Below, in pieces: positions 1 through 6,667 of a stretch of DNA of 13,768 bases. Under the pieces are notes generated by a model, which had not been told where the DNA came from, did no database searches, and worked only from the letters and a program-made list of their open reading frames with translations. The stretch lies in contig JAESTB010000381.1 in the NCBI GenBank assembly GCA_016763815.1, positions 1-13,768 on the forward strand. Direction: 5' to 3'. Position numbers and translations under genes: made by a program. The first letter of the stretch is position 1. Each line of letters starts with the position of its first letter. The DNA comes from Arenicella sp. (GTDB taxonomy: Bacteria; Pseudomonadota; Gammaproteobacteria; Arenicellales; Arenicellaceae).

Positions 1-2
1 AA

Positions 3-416
3 CCATGGTGGTGGGCTGACACTAACGCAATTGCAAAGCTTGAAGTCGCTCGTTTAGATAAAGAGGTATTCGTAATGCGAGACGACTCAGGCGAATCGCT
101 GGCTTTCGGCCCCGGCCATTTAGCCGCAAGTGCCGACATTTCTAGCTCGGGCCATGTGATAATCGCCGGTCACCGAGATACACACTTCAAATTTCTTCAG
201 CAATTAGAGATCGGCGATGTTATCGAAACAACGAGCGTTGAGTCAATAAAAACTCGCTACCAAATTAAACGCATGTCGGTACTCGATTCAAACACCGAGG
301 AGTTGATTCGTTATCAACAAGACCGCTTAACACTGATTACCTGCTACCCGTTCAACGGCTTCGTGCCCGGTGGGCCACTGAGGTATATCGTTGACGCCCA
401 GCGGCTGGATAGTTAA
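3..416 (+). CDS. Class GN sortase, 5'-truncated by the window edge
   Basis: This is the C-terminal part of a sortase, a membrane-anchored cysteine transpeptidase that cleaves a sorting signal on an exported partner protein. The open frame runs in from the left edge without a stop and begins with PWWWADTNAIAKLEV, which resembles the stretch before the catalytic domain in class GN (proteobacterial) sortases. The internal ATG at 75 is therefore not taken as the start. The catalytic triad is visible: His in AGHRDTHF (codon 171-173), Cys in LITCYPF (342-344) and Arg in GPLRYIV (381-383). The SLAFGPGHL motif is also typical. In known cases the gene sits just downstream of a VIT/VWA-domain sortase target protein, which would lie outside the window. 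The gene ends in TAA and converges on the DUF4097 gene 30 bp away. The family call is firm; the substrate is inferred. Confidence 0.9.
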   Translation, partial: PWWWADTNAIAKLEVARLDKEVFVMRDDSGESLAFGPGHLAASADISSSGHVIIAGHRDTHFKFLQQLEIGDVIETTSVESIKTRYQIKRMSVLDSNTEELIRYQQDRLTLITCYPFNGFVPGGPLRYIVDAQRLDS

Positions 417-446
417 ATATTGGTCGATAATAGAAGCCCGATACCG

Positions 447-1223
447 CTAAAGTTTTTTAAGCTTGACACTACCGCCACTGGTTTTAAGAACTAATTTAGG
501 CCCGCCACCATTAATCTTACCGGAGATACGAGTCTTCTTGACCGAACCATCTACCGCAAATTCACTGCTAACTCGGCCACCGCTGGTACTGGCGGTTAAG
601 TCAACCGCGACTGAACGAGCTAGATAGGCCGACACACTGCCGCCGGAGGTAGTCAAGCGACTATCACCCAGAGGTTGTTGCGAAATTTTTACGATAATAC
701 TGCCACCAGACGTATGCGCATTAATAGTGCCCGCTACCTCGTCAACCCGAATCGAACCACCCGATGTTTTAACATCGACATCGCCTCGAATTTTGCCCAA
801 CCTAATGGAGCCTCCCGAAGTATAGGCATCAACCTTGCCGTTGAGTGATGACAACTCAATTGAGCCGCCGCTGGTTTTCAAATCAACATTAAATTTGTTA
901 GGAATTTTAACCACAAAATGCGCGCTATTACTGCCCCAAAACTTTGAGCCTTTGCGGTCGCCAACAACTTTGATGTTATTGCCATTCTGCGAGAAGCTAA
1001 CCTCGAAGTCTTCTGAGTTTCGGCCGTTCTTTTCCACGCTCACGTCGACCGTATCTCTATTATGCGATGAAATCTCAATTGAGCCAGAATCGGTATCAAC
1101 GATGAATGTACCCCCCGGCTCTACCTCAAATGAGCGTTCGACGAGGTCCGTTTTCGCTTGCAAAAACGTTACTGAGATTAGCGCAATAAGGCTGATCGTG
1201 ATAATAATTGCTACTTTATTCAT
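447..1223 (-). CDS. Exported DUF4097-type beta-repeat protein
   Basis: This is a predicted exported protein of 258 residues whose function I cannot assign. An N-terminal signal peptide (MNKVAIIITISLIALISVTF, then LQA) precedes the mature chain. The rest is a DUF4097-like beta-solenoid pattern: TSGG motifs at about residues 117, 135, 153, 171, 192, 213 and 248, the first four exactly 18 residues apart, each followed by a short beta-strand such as SIRL or SIRV. I chose the ATG at 1223 because a GGAG sequence lies 7 bases upstream. The longer frame from 1244 would place that ribosome site inside the coding region. DUF4097 proteins are often annotated as putative adhesins, but the role is poorly established. 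It converges on the sortase gene, yet I see no C-terminal sorting signal, so there is no evidence that it is the sortase substrate. It ends in TAG. Confidence 0.85.
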   Translation of the reverse strand: MNKVAIIITISLIALISVTFLQAKTDLVERSFEVEPGGTFIVDTDSGSIEISSHNRDTVDVSVEKNGRNSEDFEVSFSQNGNNIKVVGDRKGSKFWGSNSAHFVVKIPNKFNVDLKTSGGSIELSSLNGKVDAYTSGGSIRLGKIRGDVDVKTSGGSIRVDEVAGTINAHTSGGSIIVKISQQPLGDSRLTTSGGSVSAYLARSVAVDLTASTSGGRVSSEFAVDGSVKKTRISGKINGGGPKLVLKTSGGSVKLKKL

Positions 1224-1382
1224 TGTTGATCTCCACGATATCAAAGGTTACATCTGTATATTATGTTTAGGTTTAGATGCGGTTTAATTCAAAAAAGATT
1301 CATTGTTTTCAAAAAACATCAATTGATAAGTGTCTTAGCCCAATTACGGCCACCTAAATCGAACGTGCTCGTGCTGACAGCC

Positions 1383-1397
1383 GCGTTCAATGAACGC
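1383..1397. repeat. 15-bp perfect palindrome
   Basis: GCGTTCA, a single central A, then TGAACGC form a perfect dyad. It sits between the DUF4097 gene and the weak small-ORF candidate and could be a regulator-binding site. No regulator is identifiable, so this is only a sequence observation. Confidence 0.35.
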
Positions 1398-1398
1398 A

Positions 1399-1605
1399 TT
1401 AAGATCCACTTAAAGCACCATGCCAATCGATCGGCTTTACCACCAATGATATGTTCGGAGATTGCGTCCAGCTAAGCGCCTCGAGCCTCGAGCTAGACAA
1501 TTCATATAGGGTAGAGCAATCGTTTTCAGCACTGCTCAAGGCACTCTTCTTTAGACTTCCTGAAGTTATAAAAAGCATTGCTAAAGGCAACAGACACATC
1601 AACAA
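1399..1605 (-). CDS. Possible small exported protein (weak candidate)
   Basis: This is a 68-residue open frame that I do not recognise. Its start is preceded by a good purine-rich ribosome site (GAGG, 7 bases before the ATG). The first 17 residues (MLMCLLPLAMLFITSGS) are hydrophobic like a signal peptide, though they lack the usual positive charges and no clear lipobox is present. The rest is Ser-rich with one Cys and has no motif. It could be a small envelope protein or chance. An overlapping plus-strand frame covers nearly the same bases, which weakens the case. Confidence 0.27.
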   Translation of the reverse strand: MLMCLLPLAMLFITSGSLKKSALSSAENDCSTLYELSSSRLEALSWTQSPNISLVVKPIDWHGALSGS

Positions 1606-1700
1606 CCCTCATTTAAAGGTAATTCCTGTCGACTTTTTAATTGATTTCAACGGCCTAGTTATCTCATTCTAACGCTATTAATCAATTACGCTATTACGGT

Positions 1701-1742
1701 ACCCTAACTCATACTAGACACGTTTCCAGTATGAGTTAGGGT
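1701..1742. repeat. Perfect 15-bp inverted repeat
   Basis: The arms ACCCTAACTCATACT (1701-1715) and AGTATGAGTTAGGGT (1728-1742) are exact reverse complements around a 12-base loop. The repeat lies 53 bp before the ATG at 1796. Neither strand has a T-run after the stem, so it is not a standard intrinsic terminator. It could act as a 5' leader hairpin, a factor-dependent terminator or a protein-binding dyad. Confidence 0.75.
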
Positions 1743-1795
1743 GTATTTCTGACAATACCTCAGAATTCTAAGCGTCAAAATTAATGGAGGTTTGA

Positions 1796-2269
1796 ATGAA
1801 AGTTTACCAAATAATTTTTTTTATTATTGCCCTTGTGATGCTTAACAACGTCATGCTGCTGTTTTATATAGGTCATTTTTCTAAAGATCAAACTCTCGGG
1901 TCTGATGTCAAAGAGATCATCAGCGCGACGGCTACAGTGGCTCCCACATCATCTAATCAGCCGTTAGCCACCATTGACTTGATACAGCGACCCACCACGG
2001 TCGAGAGTGAAATAGAAGAAATAGATAGCGCCGAATTAGCGCAGGCAGTGGAGAACTATATCGACAGTGATCAGTTTCTAGTGGTACTTGAGGCATGGCA
2101 GAAAAATGCTCGCCAACGAAATAACGACTTGAGCATGCGTATGTCGAAATGGGGGGCCGCGAACTTCACTCTGTGGTTCTCCAAGCGGAAAGCCGTAGCG
2201 AGAGGTTCGCCGCTTTTGGTACGCTTCTTCAAGGCGGTAAACTCCAACAGCTGTCAAATCAAGAGTTAA
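1796..2269 (+). CDS. Membrane-anchored hypothetical protein, N-terminal part of a frameshifted gene
   Basis: This is the first part of a gene that I do not recognise. A strong ribosome site (GGAGG, 5 bases before the ATG) supports the start. Residues 5-27 form one hydrophobic helix, followed by a Ser/Thr/Pro-rich linker and an acidic helical stretch (about residues 60-118), so the product is probably anchored in the inner membrane with the bulk outside the cytoplasm. From about residue 120 the frame becomes uncharacteristic (Arg/Lys/Phe-rich tail) and ends at 2269. The natural continuation lies in the frame that opens at 2149. The switch falls at six G at 2151-2156, and one extra G would join the two parts into a protein of about 368 residues. 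The break could be a real mutation, a slippage-prone switch or a sequencing error. Confidence 0.65.
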   Translation: MKVYQIIFFIIALVMLNNVMLLFYIGHFSKDQTLGSDVKEIISATATVAPTSSNQPLATIDLIQRPTTVESEIEEIDSAELAQAVENYIDSDQFLVVLEAWQKNARQRNNDLSMRMSKWGAANFTLWFSKRKAVARGSPLLVRFFKAVNSNSCQIKS

Positions 2270-2901
2270 AGGAGCTTTATACAGAACCAAGTATCGACAG
2301 GTCGAACAAAGCCCAATTACTAAGTATATTGTTAGAAAATGATGACGCTGAAGCTCTCGACTGGGCTAAGAGTTCTATCCAAACCGACTCTATTGGCAGA
2401 CATACAGGTTCTGATGTTTATGCCGCGATTTATGAAAAAGACCCTGACTTTATAATCCAACATATTAATCAAATTGATATTAATACATGGTCACCCCAAC
2501 ACGGGCTTCTGGGTCTAATCCAACAACAGCCGGAACTAGCTACCACATTCTATACGCAAAATTTTGACAAGATTCTCAGTTCGAACAATGACAAGGTTTT
2601 TATGTATGGACTCGGCAACGCGACAATTGAGTTGACTCAACAGCAACAATCTCAGGTGGTTGAACTATTTGATTCACATAATCAGCATAAACGAAACTTC
2701 GCAATTAACTTAGCCTCGACTATTGATGACTTGCAAACACTTCGACAAGCCTATACGAAATTAAATCGAAATCAGGACCAAATGATCTTCATAAGAGGTT
2801 TATTAAGTTCCAACGCGAGTTCTGGGGCCGCAGATCTGGCAAGAGAGCTAGCGTCTAACTCTGACAACCCGCGAATTCAGCGACTAGCAACCTTACAGTA
2901 A
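2149..2901 (+). CDS. C-terminal part of the same frameshifted hypothetical protein
   Basis: This frame continues the protein that starts at 1796. The sequence is a run of amphipathic helices rich in Leu, Gln, Asn and Asp, loosely like helical-repeat (HEAT/TPR-type) proteins, with no catalytic motif that I can see. The first ATG (2149) has no ribosome site and overlaps the upstream frame, so separate initiation is unlikely. With seven G instead of six at 2151-2156, the reading would run WGGRELHSVVL without a break. The gene ends in TAA. The 164 bp to the ubiA stop contain nothing I can assign. Function unknown. Confidence 0.65.
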   Translation: MGGRELHSVVLQAESRSERFAAFGTLLQGGKLQQLSNQELKELYTEPSIDRSNKAQLLSILLENDDAEALDWAKSSIQTDSIGRHTGSDVYAAIYEKDPDFIIQHINQIDINTWSPQHGLLGLIQQQPELATTFYTQNFDKILSSNNDKVFMYGLGNATIELTQQQQSQVVELFDSHNQHKRNFAINLASTIDDLQTLRQAYTKLNRNQDQMIFIRGLLSSNASSGAADLARELASNSDNPRIQRLATLQ

Positions 2902-3065
2902 CGACCTGCCTTACGGCGATCAGTCTCCGTTATCCAAAGCGATTGTAATTTGAAGGCTTATCATTCTTACTTGGCAAAAATACGGCACGTCTTCATCAAG
3001 CAGATTCAAACTGGCGAGTGCTACACGATATCCTAGTTGCAATACCAAAATAGGTTAACAACTTG

Positions 3066-3932
3066 CTAAAACGCTGTCAGCAAACCAAACCAAACCACTG
3101 CACCAACCCAACCGTTATTCAAAAACGCTTGGAAACATGGCTCAGGTTGGCGTTCGCGAATCAACCATTGTTGATACATAAACATAGCCGCTACGATACA
3201 AACACTGAGCATGAAACTATGAGAGAGATGCAGCAAAATCATGACCAGCATCATCGCGCAGATACACACGGTTTGTAGAATCGCGATTATCAAAATATCG
3301 AATCGGCCGAACCAGATAGCGGTTGATTTAACACCTATTTGTAAGTCGTCTTCTCGATCGGCCATAGCATACTGAGTGTCGAACATAATCACCCAACATA
3401 CGTTGGCGATGAACATGATCCAAAAAACGGCATCGAAAGCTCGGTCGTAGGCCACGTACACCATCGGTATGGCAAAGGAGAATGCTAAGCCTAATATCAA
3501 CTGGGGGGCTTGAATAAAGCGTTTCATGAACGGGTAGACGATGGTTAACACCGCAGCCGGTATTGCCCATGGCCAGACTCGCATTGGAAGTAGTAATAGC
3601 AAGCCAATGGCAATTAATCCGAGCAAACAAAACAAAATTAACGCGTTCTTAGATGTCAGAGCGCCACTGGCTAACGGCCGAGACTGAGTTCGGTCGACGC
3701 CCTGATCTATGTCTCGGTCGGCGTAGTCGTTGATTACGCAACCGGCTGAGCGCATTACGAATACGCCTAAGGAAAATATCCAAACATAGCTCGCCGATGG
3801 ATGGCCAGCCGATGCAATCCACAGCGCCCATAAGGTAGGCCATAATAGCAGCAATGACCCTATTGGCTTTTCGAAGCGCATCAAAGCCAAGTAATGTGGG
3901 ATATCGTTTATAAGTTTAAAATGACTTGCCAT
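3066..3932 (-). CDS. ubiA: 4-hydroxybenzoate polyprenyltransferase
   Basis: UbiA is an inner-membrane enzyme that attaches the polyprenyl chain to 4-hydroxybenzoate, the committed step of ubiquinone synthesis. The 288-residue product has the family length and about eight or nine hydrophobic helices. Both Mg-prenyl-diphosphate motifs are visible: NDYADRDID at residues 68-76 and DTQYAMADREDD at 185-196. The N-terminus (FEKPIGSLLLLWPTLWALW) matches the usual UbiA start region, so I keep the ATG at 3932 although it has no clear ribosome site. It lies 87 bp downstream of recG on the same strand and may be co-transcribed with it. No chorismate lyase (ubiC) gene is next to it. It ends in TAG with no obvious terminator after it. 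Confidence 0.95.
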   Translation of the reverse strand: MASHFKLINDIPHYLALMRFEKPIGSLLLLWPTLWALWIASAGHPSASYVWIFSLGVFVMRSAGCVINDYADRDIDQGVDRTQSRPLASGALTSKNALILFCLLGLIAIGLLLLLPMRVWPWAIPAAVLTIVYPFMKRFIQAPQLILGLAFSFAIPMVYVAYDRAFDAVFWIMFIANVCWVIMFDTQYAMADREDDLQIGVKSTAIWFGRFDILIIAILQTVCICAMMLVMILLHLSHSFMLSVCIVAAMFMYQQWLIRERQPEPCFQAFLNNGWVGAVVWFGLLTAF

Positions 3933-4019
3933 ATTTAGGGTTGTTGGTTTGAGGTTTACCTAATCGCGGTGCGCATAGTAGCGGTTTAACGAGTCGCACG
4001 GAATCGTCAGTTAATGTGC

Positions 4020-6152
4020 TTAAGCATTGACGTACTCTTCTTTGCTGCCAATCCATCTATCTATCAACGGCTCGATTAACTGCGGTGTTTTAGCCGCTAA
4101 CTTAGTCGCACTTTCATCAATAAACGGCAACAAATGCTGGTCGCGAATCAGGTCGGCCACTTTAAAGGTGATACTGCCGGTTTGCCGCGTGCCAAGCAGT
4201 TCGCCGGCGCCACGAATCTCTAAGTCTTTCTGCGCTATCACAAAGCCATCATTAGTCTCTCGTAAGATTTTTAAACGCAACTTAGCATGCTGGCTGAGCG
4301 GCATTTGGTACAGTAGGATGCAGAACGATTGCTCACTGCCTCGGCCCACTCTACCACGCAGTTGGTGAAGCTGAGCCAAGCCCATACGTTCAGCGTTCTC
4401 AATGATCATCAAACTGGCGTTTGGCACATCGACCCCTACTTCGATCACAGTAGTGGCTACTAATAAGTCGATATCACCATTGCGAAAGTCTTTCATTACG
4501 CCTTCTTTTTCTTTCGGCTTTAACCGACCATGCACTAAACCAACGCGCAACCCCGTTAATGTATCTTTGAGTTCTTGTTCCGTTAATGTTGCGGCTTGAG
4601 CTTCAAGTGCTTCAGATTCGTCAATCAACGGACACACCCAGTAGACTTGACGACCCGCGGTACAGGCTGCTTTTACTCGTTGAATAACCTCAGCTCGTTT
4701 ACTTTGGGCCGGCATTACAACTGTCTCGACAAGCTTTCTGCCAGGTGGCAATTCGTCGATACTCGATACCTCTAGATCGGCATAGAATGTCATCGCTAAG
4801 GTTCGTGGAATGGGGGTAGCGGTCATCACTAGCTGATGAGGCACTTGGCCTGCGGGCGTTTTAGATCGTAGCGCGAGACGTTGTTCAACCCCAAAACGAT
4901 GCTGCTCGTCGATCACCACCAAACCTAAATGTTTATAATTTACCGCGTCTTGGATCAATGCATGAGTTCCCACAGCCACTAATAAATCACCTGCGGCTAG
5001 TCGCTCTAAGGTCTCGCGCTTCTGTTTCGCCGGTGTTTTGCTGGCCAACCAACCGACGTCTATACCGAGCTCTCCAAACCACTTACCGAGGGTTATATAA
5101 TGCTGGTCGGCTAATAGTTCAGTTGGCGCCATCAAGACGCATTGAACGCCAGAGCAAGCGGCTTGTAGCATAGCGAACGCCGCAACCACAGTTTTTCCAG
5201 AGCCTACGTCACCTTGAATTAAGCGCATGGTCGGTGATGATCGTGATAGGTCTGACTCAACTTCAGCACACACTCGACGTTGAGCCCCGGTTAATGTGAA
5301 GCCTAAGTTATGTAAAAATGATTGAGCCTTTATTGGGTCTTTTTCCAATACCGGCGCTAATTCATGTGCCCGAGCATCACGCGATTTTCGCAAACTGAAA
5401 TGGTGAGCAATCAGTTCTTCCAAAATTAAGCGTTGATGCGCGCTACTAGTCGCTTGCTGCATATTGTTTAAGTCAACACCAACACTCGGGCGATGCAGAG
5501 CATGAATAGCATGTTGCAAACTCGATGACTGGTAGACTCCCTGCATTTCGTTCGGCAAACAATCGCTGTCGACCAGCTCTTGCAACTTAGGCAGTTCGTT
5601 TTGCAGTGCTTGGTCAGTGATTTTGCGCCACAGTGCTTGGCTAACACCTTCGGTGGTCGGATAGACCGGTGTTAATGTCGTATCTAAACCACCTTCTGGC
5701 TCGCTTTGACTGACCCGATATTCAGGGTGAATCATTTCATAGCCCTTAGCGCCCAGCCTAACCTCGCCAAAGCACTTGACCCACAAGCCCCGCTGAAAGC
5801 TTTTTTCCTGCGAGCGGTTAAAGTAAAACAGCCGAATGGCTAGCGAACCGGTGCCGTCACTAATACACACTAACAAGCTGCGCCGTCGCCCAAACACCAC
5901 TTGTGCCAAATCAATTTGAGCGATAACCACTGTTGATAAGTTAGGCCGCAAAGCACCTAGGTCGGTCACCGTGGTTCGGTCTTCGTATCGGTGCGGCAAG
6001 TGAAACAGCACATCTTGAGCCGTATGCACGTGAACCTTAGCCAGCTTTAGCGCCATCTGTGGTCCAACACCGGCAAGGCTTGTGACCGATTTTTGCGCTA
6101 ATGCTTTGGCTTGGATTCTATTGGCCTTATGCTCGGCTTTGTCTTTGCTCAT
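4020..6152 (-). CDS. recG: ATP-dependent DNA helicase RecG
   Basis: RecG is a monomeric double-strand DNA translocase that remodels stalled replication forks and branch-migrates Holliday junctions. The 710-residue product has the N-terminal wedge/OB region (LPHRYEDRT near residue 55), then the helicase core: Walker A GDVGSGKT at about 314-321, DEQHRFG at 415-421, MTATPIPRTLA at 443-453, and the C-terminal motifs VIEVGVDVPNA and QLRGRVGRG. I moved the start to the ATG at 6152 because AAGGAG lies 7 bases upstream of it. The longer frame from 6212 adds 20 residues that would contain that ribosome site. With this start the gap to ridA is 67 bp. It ends in TAA. Family length is about 690 residues, so the call is secure. 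Confidence 0.97.
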   Translation of the reverse strand: MSKDKAEHKANRIQAKALAQKSVTSLAGVGPQMALKLAKVHVHTAQDVLFHLPHRYEDRTTVTDLGALRPNLSTVVIAQIDLAQVVFGRRRSLLVCISDGTGSLAIRLFYFNRSQEKSFQRGLWVKCFGEVRLGAKGYEMIHPEYRVSQSEPEGGLDTTLTPVYPTTEGVSQALWRKITDQALQNELPKLQELVDSDCLPNEMQGVYQSSSLQHAIHALHRPSVGVDLNNMQQATSSAHQRLILEELIAHHFSLRKSRDARAHELAPVLEKDPIKAQSFLHNLGFTLTGAQRRVCAEVESDLSRSSPTMRLIQGDVGSGKTVVAAFAMLQAACSGVQCVLMAPTELLADQHYITLGKWFGELGIDVGWLASKTPAKQKRETLERLAAGDLLVAVGTHALIQDAVNYKHLGLVVIDEQHRFGVEQRLALRSKTPAGQVPHQLVMTATPIPRTLAMTFYADLEVSSIDELPPGRKLVETVVMPAQSKRAEVIQRVKAACTAGRQVYWVCPLIDESEALEAQAATLTEQELKDTLTGLRVGLVHGRLKPKEKEGVMKDFRNGDIDLLVATTVIEVGVDVPNASLMIIENAERMGLAQLHQLRGRVGRGSEQSFCILLYQMPLSQHAKLRLKILRETNDGFVIAQKDLEIRGAGELLGTRQTGSITFKVADLIRDQHLLPFIDESATKLAAKTPQLIEPLIDRWIGSKEEYVNA

Positions 6153-6219
6153 TGTCAAACTCCTTTTGTGACCAAGGCAATCGACCCTAGGTTGAGAATC
6201 ATGTTTTAACAATCATGCG

Positions 6220-6603
6220 TTAAGGTAAACACAATACCGCGTCAATCTCGACCAAAGCCCCCAATGGCAATGCTGACACTTGAACGGTTGCTCGTGCCGG
6301 AAATGGTTGCTGTAGATACTCGGCCATAACCTCATTGAGTATCGGAAAGTTAGCCAAATCGGTGACGTAAATCGTCAGCTTTACCGCGTCATTTAAATTA
6401 CCACCGGCGGCTTGCGAAACGGCGGTCAAATTGGCAAACACCTGATGTGCTTGGTCAATAAACACATTGCTAACCATCGCCATTTTGGCCGGATCCAAAG
6501 GAATCTGGCCTGAAATGTAAACTGTATTTGCCACTTTAACGGCTTGAGAATAAGCCCCGATCGCGGCCGGTGCTTTGTCGGTATTAATTATTTTTTTAGT
6601 CAT
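6220..6603 (-). CDS. ridA: RidA family reactive enamine/imine deaminase
   Basis: RidA hydrolyses reactive enamine/imine intermediates such as 2-aminoacrylate, released by PLP enzymes like threonine dehydratase, to 2-keto acids and ammonia. The 127-residue length is normal. Family motifs are visible: IGAYSQAVKV near the N-terminus, VYISGQIPLDP, and PARATVQVSALPLGALVEIDAV near the C-terminus, which includes the conserved Arg that binds the substrate carboxylate. It is a cytoplasmic trimer in known cases. It sits between spoT and recG in the same direction, an arrangement familiar from Pseudomonas-like genomes. The ribosome site is weak. A small AT-rich hairpin (6619-6638, 8-bp stem with one G-U pair on the transcript) lies just upstream of the start. 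Confidence 0.95.
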   Translation of the reverse strand: MTKKIINTDKAPAAIGAYSQAVKVANTVYISGQIPLDPAKMAMVSNVFIDQAHQVFANLTAVSQAAGGNLNDAVKLTIYVTDLANFPILNEVMAEYLQQPFPARATVQVSALPLGALVEIDAVLCLP

Positions 6604-6667
6604 GCTGTCATTTTGGCATTGCTTAACCGTTTAAACAATATGAGACCGCAGCATATCTGATTTAACA

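Larger units (their letters stand above)
1224..1795. other. Gene-poor intergenic stretch between divergent genes
   Basis: This 572-bp stretch separates the divergently transcribed DUF4097 gene and the split membrane-protein gene, so it should hold both promoters. I could not pick convincing -35/-10 pairs. It contains a 15-bp palindrome at 1383-1397, one weak small-ORF candidate on the minus strand (1399-1605) and the strong inverted repeat at 1701-1742. The plus-strand open frames here have no ribosome site and no recognisable protein character. Confidence 0.6.

Noticed and set aside
835..1287. Plus-strand 150-residue frame opposite the DUF4097 gene
   Set aside because: It is the antisense shadow of a well-supported exported protein with repeats and a ribosome site.
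1451..1672. Plus-strand 73-residue open frame
   Set aside because: It has no ribosome site before the ATG, no recognisable motif, and overlaps a minus-strand frame with a better start signal.
1701..1742. Intrinsic terminator
   Set aside because: The stem is strong but no T-run follows on either strand, so it is listed only as an inverted repeat.
2147..2161. Programmed -1 ribosomal frameshift at the G-run
   Set aside because: The codons around the run do not form a slippery heptamer that lets both site tRNAs re-pair, and I see no clear downstream stimulatory structure.
6153..6212. Longer N-terminus for RecG
   Set aside because: A strong AAGGAG site lies inside this stretch, correctly spaced for the ATG at 6152, and the extra residues do not match the family.
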